Assembly: GCF_900182585.1 (NCBI RefSeq)
Contig: NZ_FXTM01000010.1
Span: 1-60,001 of the forward strand
Length of the DNA stretch: 60,001 bases
Source: Balnearium lithotrophicum
GTDB lineage: Bacteria; Aquificota; Aquificia; Desulfurobacteriales; Desulfurobacteriaceae
Reading direction: 5' to 3'
Below are positions 24,588 to 34,241 of the stretch, piece after piece. The notes under the pieces were generated by a model. The model saw only the letters and a program-made list of their open reading frames with translations. It did not search any database and was not told the origin of the DNA. Position 1 is the first letter of the stretch. Each line of letters begins with the position of its first letter. Position numbers and translations under genes: made by a program.

Positions 24588-25787
24588 CTAAACTTCCCTT
24601 AGTAATTTTTCCCAGTCCTTAACAATATTTTCGACATCAAAATCCCTAGCTCTCTCTAAAGCCTTTTTTGAATACTTCTTTCTTAATTCTTCATCTTGTA
24701 GAAGTTTTCCTAAAACTTCAACCCAAATTCTTTCCCTTTTCTCCAAAGGTTTATTAGCCTTCTTGAACTCCACATCAAACGGAGGCATGAGTACCCCGTA
24801 CTCTGCAAACTCAGGCTCTTTAGTTTGATAGTTGAAGTCCGTATCTGGAGATAGAATCTCCCTTGGGCCACTTCTGCAGTCAGCTGAGACTACAGGAATT
24901 CCACAAGCCATAGCCTCAACTAAGGCATTAGGGAATCCCTCCCATAGGGATGGAAAAACAAACAGTTTTGAACGGGATATGTACTTAAATGGATTTTTTT
25001 TAAATCCCAAGAAGTAAACGTCAAAATCACCACTTAGCTTATCCCTATCCCATAGGTAGGTTCTAAGGCCTAAATTCTCTGATAGCTTTACCAAGTAATC
25101 CTTTAACTCACCATCTCCAAGTAGAAGGAGTTTTAGCTCTGGAAATTTCTTCTTCAGTTCTCTGAAAATTCTTAGTAAATACCATTGACCCTTTGGCTTT
25201 GTTAACCTGCCGACGGTAATAATAAAGGGAGCTCCCTCGAAAATTCCCTCTACAGGCTCTTCTGATAAATTCTGTATTAGATGAATGGGATACGGATTGT
25301 AAATTATCTTGATTTTCTCCTCTGGAACTCCAAGCTTTATAAGGCTGTTTTTTACTCCTTGGGAAACTGCTACAACAGTATCTGCTTTTGGATATAAAAT
25401 TCTAACTAAAAATTTATTAACAACTCCAAATCCCCTGTGACCTTCTAATTGATTCATTCTCACCGATATTACAGTTTTGTGCTTTTTAAATAAATTTGAA
25501 ACTATGTTAACAAAGTTTGCCCTTTCTAAGAAGGAAATGACGGTATCCTTATTTTTTAATTGGGAAGCCAGCCTCCATGAGTAAACAGGAATAAACAGCG
25601 TTTTATACAGCGAATTAGTTTTTATTGTATGTTCAGATAAAATAAAAATTTCTTCTTTGGAAACTTCAAACTTAACACCTTTTTCTAACAAAAATACCTT
25701 TTCTACATTTAAAAAAGGAAGAAGTCTTACTAAAGCTGCCTCTGCTCCACCACCTTCAAGAGAGTTAATCAGAAATTTTAAGGACAT
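24588..25787 (-). CDS. Glycosyltransferase family 4, tandem copy B
   Basis: A 399-residue GT-B glycosyltransferase. The N-terminal acceptor half has a SLEGGGAEAALVRLL loop. The C-terminal half has GRLTKPKGQWYLL, LLLGDGEL and the E-x7-E element in LWEGFPNALVEAMACG. The start ATG overlaps the stop of the preceding gene as TAATG, and GGGAG lies eight bases upstream. From about residue 190 to the end it is nearly identical to the adjacent gene at 25787-27043, while the N-terminal halves differ strongly. Donor specificity is probably shared and acceptor specificity different. Confidence 0.85.
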   Translation of the reverse strand: MSLKFLINSLEGGGAEAALVRLLPFLNVEKVFLLEKGVKFEVSKEEIFILSEHTIKTNSLYKTLFIPVYSWRLASQLKNKDTVISFLERANFVNIVSNLFKKHKTVISVRMNQLEGHRGFGVVNKFLVRILYPKADTVVAVSQGVKNSLIKLGVPEEKIKIIYNPYPIHLIQNLSEEPVEGIFEGAPFIITVGRLTKPKGQWYLLRIFRELKKKFPELKLLLLGDGELKDYLVKLSENLGLRTYLWDRDKLSGDFDVYFLGFKKNPFKYISRSKLFVFPSLWEGFPNALVEAMACGIPVVSADCRSGPREILSPDTDFNYQTKEPEFAEYGVLMPPFDVEFKKANKPLEKRERIWVEVLGKLLQDEELRKKYSKKALERARDFDVENIVKDWEKLLREV

Positions 25788-27043
25788 TAACGATTCTCCC
25801 GGCACATTAAAATCCCTTCCCAGTCCTTAACAATATTTTTAACATCAAAATCCCTAGCTCTCTCTAAAGCTTTTCTTGAATACTTCCTTCTTAGTTCTTC
25901 ATCTTGTAGAAGTTCTCCTAAAACTTCAACCCAAACCTTTTCCCTTTCCCCTAAAGGTTCATTAGCCTTTTTGAATTCCACATCAAAAGGTGGCATAAGT
26001 ACTCCGTACTCCGCAAACTCAGGCTCTTTAGTTTGATAGTTGAAATCCGTATCTGGAGATAGAATCTCCCTTGGGCCACTTCTGCAGTCAGCTGAGACTA
26101 CAGGAATTCCACAAGCCATAGCCTCAACTAAGGCATTAGGGAATCCCTCCCAGAGAGATGGGAAAACAAAGACCTTCGAACGAGATATGTACTTGAATGG
26201 GTTCTTTCTGAACCCTAAAAAGTAAACGTCAAAATCTCCACTTAAGTCATCTCTATCCCATACGTAGGTTTTAAGGTTCAGGTCCTCAGATAGTTTTACC
26301 AAGTACTCCTTTAACTCTCCATCTCCAAGCAGGAGGAGTTTCAACTCTGGAAACTTTCTCTTAAGTTCCCTGTAAATCCTGAGTAAGTACCATTGTCCCT
26401 TTTGTTTTGTTAATCTACCAACTGTCGCTATTGTATCTCTGTTTTCGAAAACAATTTCATCGTTGTTAAGTCTTTCTTTGCTTAACTTTTGAATATTCTC
26501 AAAATAAAAGGGATTGTATATGGTAACAGTTTTTCTCTCATCAAGTCCAAAATTTTCTATCAAGTCACCTCTTGCGTTGTTTGATATTGTTACCATGAAA
26601 TTGGCTCTGTTGTAAATGTGTTTAAACATAATCTTGTACAGGAAGACTGTGATTTTTCTCAGTAAACCTTTACCAAGAAAGGGGTCATTCTTCAGCGTTT
26701 CTGTATAGTTAACGCGAAATGAGGTTATACATAATTCTTTTCCCTTAGATAGAACGTTTATCAGGTTTGCTGGTTCAAGAAAACTTATGCAAACATCTAT
26801 GTTCTTTTCCTTTTTTATTTTTTTAGTTAGATACACTCGTCTAATTAAATTTAGAAACTTTGTTCTTAGACCTTTAGACGGTGGAGCTCCCAAACATATT
26901 ATTTTTTCCCTCGGGACATCGTAAGCTATGTCACTATCATCAAAAACTATTAAGTAATCGAAGTTTAGAGCTCTAAAGAGGTTTACAGCTACCCTCTCAG
27001 CTCCTCCCTTAGCCAAACTGTTAATCAAAATTGCCTTAGACAT
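25787..27043 (-). CDS. Glycosyltransferase family 4, tandem copy A
   Basis: A 418-residue GT-B glycosyltransferase. It starts MSKAILINSLAKGGAERVAVNL, a typical acceptor-side glycine loop of family 4. The C-terminal half is almost the same as that of copy B (GRLTKQKGQWYLL, LWEGFPNALVEAMACG, ADCRSGPREIL). Long stretches are also identical at DNA level, for example around 26040-26150 versus 24838-24948. It overlaps the methyltransferase start region by 8 bp. Probably the older or parental copy, but direction cannot be judged. Confidence 0.85.
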   Translation of the reverse strand: MSKAILINSLAKGGAERVAVNLFRALNFDYLIVFDDSDIAYDVPREKIICLGAPPSKGLRTKFLNLIRRVYLTKKIKKEKNIDVCISFLEPANLINVLSKGKELCITSFRVNYTETLKNDPFLGKGLLRKITVFLYKIMFKHIYNRANFMVTISNNARGDLIENFGLDERKTVTIYNPFYFENIQKLSKERLNNDEIVFENRDTIATVGRLTKQKGQWYLLRIYRELKRKFPELKLLLLGDGELKEYLVKLSEDLNLKTYVWDRDDLSGDFDVYFLGFRKNPFKYISRSKVFVFPSLWEGFPNALVEAMACGIPVVSADCRSGPREILSPDTDFNYQTKEPEFAEYGVLMPPFDVEFKKANEPLGEREKVWVEVLGELLQDEELRRKYSRKALERARDFDVKNIVKDWEGILMCRENR

Positions 27044-28052
27044 TCCTCAACCTTGCCTGAAAGTAAAGGTATATCCCTCTTCCCTTCAATTTGTAAGAGT
27101 ATGCTAATGTCATAGGAAAAAGTAGTTTATTTCTGAAGCCTTTTAGTAGTTTTAAAATCCTATAGTAGGGTGATGGATTAATTTTATCCATATCCTCAAC
27201 TTTTACTGCATTTGCAAGTTTTTGATTTTGCAGAGCTTTTCCCTTCAGGATTACTTTTAATCTATCAATACCACTTCCAAAAACTTTTTTTTCTATGTAG
27301 GCAGGGAGTTCTTCCTTTGGAAAGTCCAATTTATAAACCTCTACATTTGAGAAGCCTACTAATTTGAGGGTATTTTCGAGAGCTCCCTTTGAAAAACGAA
27401 GAAAGTGGTGGGGAGGATAATCACCATTGAAATACTTCCAGTCAACTTCACTAAACAGTCTTTCCCTATTTGGAACAGAACCGGCAATATATCCTCCCTC
27501 CTTGAGTAAACTTTTAACCATTTCTAAAAAATTCCTCAGTTTGTCCTGGTGTTCAAGAACCTCAAAGAACGTTACTACGTCAAACTTTACGTTTTTTTCT
27601 TTTGCAAACTCACAAAACTCCTCAAGACTCATAGGATAAACTGTCTCAACCCCTAACGATTTCTTTACTACCTCAACACTTTTTTTATCAAAGTCGATTC
27701 CCCAAACTTCAAAGCCATGTTTCTGGGCTTCTCTAAGAAAGATTCCATCACCACACCCAATGTCTAATAGTTTTCCTTTTATTTTCCCTGGAAAATACTT
27801 TAAAAAAGCTTTGTGATTTTGACCTATCTTTGTCCTGACTCCCTCATGAAAGGAGGTATACAAATTGAAGACGTCATTTTCGTAGAATTCTGGAACCATT
27901 CTAAGAGGTTCCCACCACTGAAGTTCACACTCAGGACACTCGTAAAGTTCGTACTTTTGATTATTAAAGGGTGATTCGTATGCCTCAATGAAACCATCCT
28001 TTTTAACTTCTGTTCTGCATATCGGACACTCAACGTAACTATTACTTTTCAT
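27036..28052 (-). CDS. SAM-dependent methyltransferase with N-terminal zinc ribbon
   Basis: A 338-residue class I methyltransferase. Residues 9-40 hold two CxxC pairs (CPIC and CPEC) as a zinc ribbon. The SAM motif LLDIGCGDGIFL is near 94-105, followed by motif II DVVTFFEVLEH. Enzymes of this build occur in polysaccharide clusters and modify sugars or the growing chain. The substrate is unknown. It overlaps the flippase gene by 11 bp and the next glycosyltransferase by 8 bp, so it is tightly coupled. Confidence 0.82.
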   Translation of the reverse strand: MKSNSYVECPICRTEVKKDGFIEAYESPFNNQKYELYECPECELQWWEPLRMVPEFYENDVFNLYTSFHEGVRTKIGQNHKAFLKYFPGKIKGKLLDIGCGDGIFLREAQKHGFEVWGIDFDKKSVEVVKKSLGVETVYPMSLEEFCEFAKEKNVKFDVVTFFEVLEHQDKLRNFLEMVKSLLKEGGYIAGSVPNRERLFSEVDWKYFNGDYPPHHFLRFSKGALENTLKLVGFSNVEVYKLDFPKEELPAYIEKKVFGSGIDRLKVILKGKALQNQKLANAVKVEDMDKINPSPYYRILKLLKGFRNKLLFPMTLAYSYKLKGRGIYLYFQARLRNV

Positions 28053-29349
28053 AAGATTTATCTCCTAAATAGAGAATTAAATAACTAAATCCGCAAATTA
28101 AAAGATATGCTCCAAAGGTACCAAGGCATATTCCCATTATGCCAAGCTCATATACAACTACTAAAAAGTAATTTAAGAGGGCATTCACAACTACCCCAGC
28201 TACAGCAACAAAGAAAACAGGTTTAAGGTTCTCCTTTATCTGAAAAACCCTGTAGAATAGCGGCCACAAAAACATAAGAGGAATACTTAGAGAGTAGTAC
28301 TTTGTAGCCTCGGCTGTGAGAGTTACATCTGTTTTAGAAAAAGCTCCATAGCCAAACAGGAGTTTAACAATAATCTTGGATAAAAAGAAGAAAATAAAAA
28401 TTATTGGTATAGAAAAAATCAAAACTTTTTTTACATAAAAGTTTAATTTACTTAAACTTCCCCTTGTTTCCGAAAGGGATGTTATAGCCATATGCTCTAA
28501 TCTCAGTATTACTCTTGGTATAGAAGCTATGGTAAGTCCATAGTAAAGGGAAGAAATTGATTTTTCACCAAGCAGTGAGGCAAAAGCTCTATCGACTACA
28601 ACAAAGAGGTGAAAAACTCCGTAGAGTGCTGAAAGGAAGAAGAAGTGTTTTAGTAGTTTTTTTGTTGTTTGATTGAAAAAGAGAGATAAATGGATAAACT
28701 CTCTTCCGACGTAGAGCATATAGATAGTAGCAACAACTTGTGCAAGTGATAGAGAAATTGGTAGAACAATCCAGCTTTTAAAGAGTGCTAATCCAGTTAC
28801 AGTGAATAGAAAAGTAACAAAGGAGAATATGAATTCCCCTATAAAGTAGGGAGTAAATCTCCTAACACTCCTTAAAATAGCTCCAAAGTGGTGAAACAAA
28901 AAGCTCAAAAGCAGATAGGGCATTAAAAGAAAGTAGGATAGTTTTGTATAGGTAACAGCTTTGGCCTTAAAACCCACTGGAATTTTTAGAATGAAGGGAA
29001 GGGAAACTACAGATAGAAATCCCACTGTAAAGATGAGAAAAAGGGTAAAACTGAAGAGTAGTCCTGTGAGTCTTTCAAACTCTTCCTGATTTTCTAACCT
29101 TGCTTTGACGAGGTTGGGGACCCCTATAGAGTCAAATACATCTGCAAATATAAGAAAGATTCCTATGAGGGAGAGAGCCATAAAAAAGGCATCTGTCTGG
29201 ATACTAAAACCTAAAAGTACGGCAATGGCTATGTGTTTAAGATACCCAAATCCCCTTGCAACAATGCTAATAATCGAACTTCTTACTAATGCATCTAATA
29301 TGTTTTCTTTGTCTGCTACATTAAAAATTGCACTAAAGAATTTAGTCAC
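28042..29349 (-). CDS. Polysaccharide flippase (Wzx/MurJ-like), first
   Basis: A 435-residue MOP-superfamily membrane protein with about twelve helices, starting FVARGFGYLKHIAIA-like and with long hydrophobic runs throughout. Such proteins flip undecaprenyl-linked oligosaccharides across the inner membrane. A second one lies at 39346-40734, so the cluster may export two glycans or the two may act at different stages. Function as flippase is inferred from family and context. Confidence 0.8.
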   Translation of the reverse strand: MTKFFSAIFNVADKENILDALVRSSIISIVARGFGYLKHIAIAVLLGFSIQTDAFFMALSLIGIFLIFADVFDSIGVPNLVKARLENQEEFERLTGLLFSFTLFLIFTVGFLSVVSLPFILKIPVGFKAKAVTYTKLSYFLLMPYLLLSFLFHHFGAILRSVRRFTPYFIGEFIFSFVTFLFTVTGLALFKSWIVLPISLSLAQVVATIYMLYVGREFIHLSLFFNQTTKKLLKHFFFLSALYGVFHLFVVVDRAFASLLGEKSISSLYYGLTIASIPRVILRLEHMAITSLSETRGSLSKLNFYVKKVLIFSIPIIFIFFFLSKIIVKLLFGYGAFSKTDVTLTAEATKYYSLSIPLMFLWPLFYRVFQIKENLKPVFFVAVAGVVVNALLNYFLVVVYELGIMGICLGTFGAYLLICGFSYLILYLGDKSYEK

Positions 29350-29371
29350 TTTAATCCCTAAGCCTTGGAAT

Positions 29372-31249
29372 TTAAATCTTGGTTATGTTATAAAACGGAA
29401 CTACTTTTGATAAGATTCTTTTTATGACTGTCAAATCAGGTTTTTCTTCAACAATCTTCTCCAAGTTATCTAAATATTGTTTTAACTCTTCAAAAGTTAA
29501 TACTGTAGGATTTCTTGCTATGTATATTTTACTGTGGTAAGTTTTTTCTGTACCTTCCTCTGCGGTTAATAATTCTTCAAAGAGTTTTTCTCCGGGTCTT
29601 AAACCAGTAAATACAATATCTATATCTTTATAGGGTTCAAGTCCTTGCATTTTAATTAGCTCTTCTGCAAGGGTAACTATCTTAACAGGTTCTCCCATAT
29701 CCAAAACGAAAACCTCTCCTCCATTTCCCATAGCTGCTGCTTGGAAGACAAGTAAAACTGCTTCGGGTATTGTCATGAAATACCTTTTCATCTCGGGATG
29801 GGTTACTGTCACAGGGCCACCTTTTTTTATCTGTTCGAGAAAAATAGGAATAACACTTCCTCTGCTTCCAAGAACATTGCCGAATCTAACAGATATAAAC
29901 TTGGTTTTACCTAACTGATTAAAACTGTTGCAAATTATTTCTGCAAATCTCTTAGTAGCTCCCATAATACTCGTAGGGTTTACTGCTTTGTCTGTAGATA
30001 TATTTACAAATTTCTTTACTCCGTACTTAACCGATAGTTCTGCAAGATTGTACGTTCCAAAAATGTTAGTTTTTACAGCTTCTTCTGGAAAATATTCCAT
30101 CAGAGGAACGTGTTTATATGCTGCTGCATGGAAAATTATATCTGGTTTGTAATTCTGAAAGATTCTTTCAAGTTTCTTCTTGTCTCTAACATCGGCAACT
30201 ATAGGAATAAAATTTGCTCCCTTTCTTCTTAATTTATCACTTAATTCTAAAGTTAAGTTATGGAGCTCCGTTTCATCAATTTCTAATGCTATCAGCGTGT
30301 CGGGATTAAATTCAATTAATTGTCTTACTATTTCGCTTCCTATGGAGCCTCCAGCTCCCGTAACTAATATTTTCTTTTTGGAGATTAAATCCGATATTCT
30401 TTCTCTTTCTATTTTTACCTCTTCTCTAAAGAGCAGGTCTTCTATTGATATATCTTTTAAGTCTTTAATAGGTAACTCTGCTCTATCTGGGAGGTGTTTT
30501 AAAGCCGGAATAATCTTTGTCTCTTTTACTCCTGAGTTCCTTAAGATATTGTAAATTTTTCTTATAGCTTTATGATTAAGACTGGGGATAGCTATTACTC
30601 CAACTTCTATCTTGTTTTCACTAACTATTTCTGGAATGTCATTTATTTTTCCTAATACCGGGATCCCATGAATTTCTGTTCCTATTTTATTTGGATCATC
30701 ATCAACAAATGCTATTGGTTTGTAACCTTTTTCTTGAAGTAATCCTCTTGCAATTCTTTCTCCTGTTGTTCCTGCTCCAACAATTAAAGTATTTTTTCCT
30801 TGTTTATCTAATTTGAAACTTTCCAGATAAATTCTCTTGGATATTCTTAAAAATCCTGCAAGTACTAGTGAGATTAAGAAATCTATAATTACAACAGACT
30901 GAGGAATAGATATTTTGTTAAACTCCATCTGTAGTAAGGAATTGATAATAAAAACTATTAGCGAAAATGAACTTAACCCACCTAAAATTCTTAAAAGTTC
31001 TTTTATACTTACAAATCTCCAGTTTATGCTGTAGATTCTAAATAAATAAAAAAAGAAAACCTTAAATATAACAAAAATAGATAGCCATAAAATTATAATG
31101 TCTTTGTAATTCTGAGGAATTACAAACTCAAATCTGAGTAAAAAAGAAGCTATAAAACTAAGTATAAATATAAGAGTATCACTTAACAGAAAAAAAACTA
31201 AGCGCTTCTTTTTGGTAGGCTTCAGCCAAGTTTTAAGTTTGTTTTTCAT
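29372..31249 (-). CDS. UDP-GlcNAc 4,6-dehydratase, membrane form (WbpM/PglF-like)
   Basis: A 625-residue protein with four N-terminal membrane helices, a first Rossmann segment (LIVGAGTTGERIARGLL near 153), and a C-terminal extended SDR domain with VTGAGGSIGSE near 293. The catalytic region reads STDKAVNPTSIMGATKR, with Met in place of the usual Tyr, as in WbpM and PglF. It makes the UDP-4-keto-6-deoxy sugar used for bacillosamine, QuiNAc or FucNAc. The next gene downstream, overlapping by 4 bp, is the PglC-type transferase. Confidence 0.9.
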   Translation of the reverse strand: MKNKLKTWLKPTKKKRLVFFLLSDTLIFILSFIASFLLRFEFVIPQNYKDIIILWLSIFVIFKVFFFYLFRIYSINWRFVSIKELLRILGGLSSFSLIVFIINSLLQMEFNKISIPQSVVIIDFLISLVLAGFLRISKRIYLESFKLDKQGKNTLIVGAGTTGERIARGLLQEKGYKPIAFVDDDPNKIGTEIHGIPVLGKINDIPEIVSENKIEVGVIAIPSLNHKAIRKIYNILRNSGVKETKIIPALKHLPDRAELPIKDLKDISIEDLLFREEVKIERERISDLISKKKILVTGAGGSIGSEIVRQLIEFNPDTLIALEIDETELHNLTLELSDKLRRKGANFIPIVADVRDKKKLERIFQNYKPDIIFHAAAYKHVPLMEYFPEEAVKTNIFGTYNLAELSVKYGVKKFVNISTDKAVNPTSIMGATKRFAEIICNSFNQLGKTKFISVRFGNVLGSRGSVIPIFLEQIKKGGPVTVTHPEMKRYFMTIPEAVLLVFQAAAMGNGGEVFVLDMGEPVKIVTLAEELIKMQGLEPYKDIDIVFTGLRPGEKLFEELLTAEEGTEKTYHSKIYIARNPTVLTFEELKQYLDNLEKIVEEKPDLTVIKRILSKVVPFYNITKI

Positions 31250-31851
31250 CTTATAATCCTTAAGAGAGTCCTTAAAATTAGCTTCAAATCGGTAAAAAAG
31301 CCGATGTTTTTTAAATATTTTTTATAATATTCAATTTTTTCAGGTAAAACTCTCTCAATATATACTTTTTCTGTATTATCAGCATTCTCTAAAATTTTCT
31401 CTTCATCAATATACTCCAAAGCAGCGTAGTCGGTAATTCCTGGTTTTACTTTAAGGATTTGGTCATAATCATCCTTATACTTTTCAGCATACTTATAAAC
31501 TTCGGGTCTCGGACCAACTAAACTCATATCACCTTTCAAAACATTTATGAGCTGGGGAAATTCATCTAACTTGTATTTTCTTAAGAATTTGCCTATTCTT
31601 GTAACCCTTGGGTCGTTTCCCTTTGTAACCAGAGCTCCCAATTTTTCCGCATTTTCAACCATGGTTCTGAACTTGAATATTTTAAAAGGTTTCCAGTTTT
31701 GTCCTACCCTTTCTTGCCTAAAAAAGATACTTCCACCATCTTCCAATTTTATAAGTAAGGCTATTACAGTGAAAAATGGAAACAGAAAAATTAAACCTAT
31801 CAGAGATAAAGTAAAATCCATTAATCTTTTCATGTACTTTTGATACAGCAT
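31246..31851 (-). CDS. PglC-type phosphoglycosyltransferase
   Basis: A 201-residue monotopic enzyme. An N-terminal re-entrant helix (about 10-34) is followed by FRQERVGQNWKPFKIFKFRTM and the catalytic DEFPQLINVLKGDMSLVGPRP, where the Asp-Glu pair forms the phospho-sugar intermediate. It loads a sugar-1-phosphate onto undecaprenyl phosphate. Small members like this usually accept diacetyl-bacillosamine or a related deoxy amino sugar, in line with the adjacent dehydratase and aminotransferase. No PglD-type acetyltransferase lies next to it. Confidence 0.9.
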   Translation of the reverse strand: MLYQKYMKRLMDFTLSLIGLIFLFPFFTVIALLIKLEDGGSIFFRQERVGQNWKPFKIFKFRTMVENAEKLGALVTKGNDPRVTRIGKFLRKYKLDEFPQLINVLKGDMSLVGPRPEVYKYAEKYKDDYDQILKVKPGITDYAALEYIDEEKILENADNTEKVYIERVLPEKIEYYKKYLKNIGFFTDLKLILRTLLRIIR

Positions 31852-31854
31852 AAC

Positions 31855-33006
31855 TTACCTTTTATTTCTCTTTGCTATATCTATTACATTTTCAATTACG
31901 TAATTAACTTCTTCTTTTGTCATTCCAGGAAATATAGGAAGTGACAAAACTCTTTCAAATATCCATTCACTGTTTGGGAATTCTTTCGTACTGTAATTAA
32001 ATCTGCGCTTGTAGTAAGTAAACCGATAGAGAGGAATAAAATGAACACTTGTTCCTATACCCCTTCTCTTTAGTTTCTCTATAAATTGGTTTCTATCTAT
32101 TTTTAAAGCCTTAAGGTTTAATTTGAGTGGATACAGGTGCCATGAAGAAACTCTATCTTTTTTAACTTTATAAGGAATTAATTCCTCACACTCTCCAAAA
32201 GCTTCATTATACTTATTTGCTATCTTTTCCCTTTCCTTCCACATCCACTCTAATTTTTTTAACTGAGCAAGTCCTAAAGCTGAGTTTATGTCGGTAGTAT
32301 TGTACTTATAACCGTTATCTAAAACGTCGTACTCCCAGCTTCCCTCTTTTGTGTATCTCTTCCATGCATCCTTGCTTATTCCATGAAGTCTCAATACCTT
32401 CATCATCTCAGCCCATTCATCGTTATCCGTTGTAACCATTCCACCTTCACCTGTTGCAAGAGTTTTTGTGGCATAAAAACTAAAAGCAATTAAATCCCCT
32501 ATAGTTCCAACTTTTCTACCTTTATACCATGCAGGAAGGGAATGTGCAGCATCCTCTACAACGTAGAGATTGTACTTTTCAGCTATTTCCAAAATTTCGT
32601 CCATATCTGCAGGTTGTCCTGAGTAGTGAACAGGAATTATTGCCTTTGTTTTTGGAGTAATCTCCTCCTCTATCTTTGATACATCTATAAGGTGTGTTTC
32701 CTTTTCTACATCCACCAAAATAGGCTTTGCCTTAAAATAATTTACTACTTCGGCAGTAGCAACAAATGTAATTGCAGGAACTATAACCTCTTCTCCTTCC
32801 TTTAGCCCTATAGCTCTTAGCGCTAGGTGGAGAGCTGCCGTACACGAATTAACAGCAACAGCATTTCTACAACCTATATAATCTTTAAACTGACTTTCAA
32901 ACTCAATTGTTTTCTTTCCCATGGTAATCCAGCCTTTTTTCAGGCTGTCAACAACCTCATTAATTTCATCTTCTGTTATACATGGTTTATGGAAAGGGAT
33001 TTGCAT
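31855..33006 (-). CDS. DegT/DnrJ-family sugar aminotransferase (PglE-like)
   Basis: A 383-residue PLP enzyme. The active-site lysine is in SFYATKTLATGEGG near 185, with the family motifs FHKPCITEDEI at the start, GLKEGEEVIVPAITF, and EDAAHSLPAWYKG. It aminates a keto sugar, most likely the C4 ketone made by the WbpM/PglF-type dehydratase two genes away, giving a UDP-4-amino sugar. A second family member (45073-46626) probably acts at C3. Specificity is inferred from neighbours. Confidence 0.87.
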   Translation of the reverse strand: MQIPFHKPCITEDEINEVVDSLKKGWITMGKKTIEFESQFKDYIGCRNAVAVNSCTAALHLALRAIGLKEGEEVIVPAITFVATAEVVNYFKAKPILVDVEKETHLIDVSKIEEEITPKTKAIIPVHYSGQPADMDEILEIAEKYNLYVVEDAAHSLPAWYKGRKVGTIGDLIAFSFYATKTLATGEGGMVTTDNDEWAEMMKVLRLHGISKDAWKRYTKEGSWEYDVLDNGYKYNTTDINSALGLAQLKKLEWMWKEREKIANKYNEAFGECEELIPYKVKKDRVSSWHLYPLKLNLKALKIDRNQFIEKLKRRGIGTSVHFIPLYRFTYYKRRFNYSTKEFPNSEWIFERVLSLPIFPGMTKEEVNYVIENVIDIAKRNKR

Positions 33007-33026
33007 AACTTCACCTCTTTTACGAC

Positions 33027-34241
33027 TTATAAATTTTCTAGAAGATTTGCATATTTCCTTGCTAATTTAGTGTAAGAATGATTTTCTATAACATATTTTC
33101 TACCATTTTCACCTAACCTTTTTCTTTCCTCAGGATTCATCTTATATAACTTCAAAATAGCATCTGCTATTGCTTCAGGATTCTCTGCTTCAACTGATAA
33201 TCCACAATTCGCCATCGTTACAATATCATTTTTTGTATTTATTGCATGAATTATTGGTTTAGCTGCATACATATAGTCAAAAATTTTATTTGGAGAAACA
33301 CCATATTTGAATAGATTTTTTTTCCTCAATCCTATGTAACACACATCTACTAGGCTTAGTAAACTTTGAATTTGATTTTTAGGAATAGCTGGTAAAAACT
33401 TAATATTACTGTAGCCTTGAGCTAATTTTTCTAATTTTCCTTTTTCTCCCCCTTTCCCTACTATCAGAATCAATATATCTTTATAATTTCTTAAAATTTT
33501 CCCCGCTTTAATTAAATATTCTAATGCATTGGCAATTCCAATGGTTCCAGTATAAGCAACTATAAACTTGTTTTGCGGAATTTTGTTTCTTATATCTTCA
33601 GATAAAGGTTCAATTCTTGACATTTCCTCCAAATCTATACCATTTGGTAAATATATAAAATTTCTATTAAATCCATTTTCCTTTAAATACTCTCCATAAT
33701 TTGGCAAAACAGATACAACCAAATCAGCTTTTTTTATTGCTAAAGTTTCACAGTATTTAAGCAGTCTAATAAAAGGATGTTTTGGAGAATAGTTACCAAG
33801 TTCAACAATAGATAAAGGCCATATATCCTTAACTTCAAAAATAAACTTTGAAGAGAAATTTTTTACGAGTTTAATAGTCGGAATAACAGGTAAAGTTTCC
33901 ATCGGAGAAAGAATAATATAGTCAGGTCTTGATAATTCGTTTAGGGGTAATTTAATTAGAGAATAAGTAAAATTAATCCACTTTAAAACTCTTCTTTTGT
34001 CCGTTGAATTTGAATATTTAGGAACTTTTATCCACAGGTAATTTATACCATCAATATTTTCTGATCTGAATTTATTATCTACCTTAGGAGGATTTCTAAA
34101 AAGATGAGAGAAAGATGCAGTTATTATAGTTACGTTATAGTTAAGTTTGGTTAATTCCTTTCCTAAATAGTAATGTCTGAATTCCATACCATGATATGGA
34201 GAACCAGCATACTCATTAATTATCCAAATATTCTTCTTCAC
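33027..34241 (-). CDS. Glycosyltransferase family 4 (WbuB-like)
   Basis: A 404-residue GT-B enzyme starting KNIWIINEYAGSPYHGMEFRHYYL, a pattern typical of WbuB-type transferases. A GTIGIANALEYLIKA loop lies near 230, and the donor site with GVSPNKIFDYMYAAKP lies near 320. In other bacteria such enzymes add FucNAc or ManNAc-type sugars. It sits next to the WbpI-type epimerase, overlapping by 4 bp, so it is a good candidate to transfer ManNAc3NAcA. The region becomes very AT-rich from here to about 40.7 kb. Confidence 0.82.
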   Translation of the reverse strand: MKKNIWIINEYAGSPYHGMEFRHYYLGKELTKLNYNVTIITASFSHLFRNPPKVDNKFRSENIDGINYLWIKVPKYSNSTDKRRVLKWINFTYSLIKLPLNELSRPDYIILSPMETLPVIPTIKLVKNFSSKFIFEVKDIWPLSIVELGNYSPKHPFIRLLKYCETLAIKKADLVVSVLPNYGEYLKENGFNRNFIYLPNGIDLEEMSRIEPLSEDIRNKIPQNKFIVAYTGTIGIANALEYLIKAGKILRNYKDILILIVGKGGEKGKLEKLAQGYSNIKFLPAIPKNQIQSLLSLVDVCYIGLRKKNLFKYGVSPNKIFDYMYAAKPIIHAINTKNDIVTMANCGLSVEAENPEAIADAILKLYKMNPEERKRLGENGRKYVIENHSYTKLARKYANLLENL

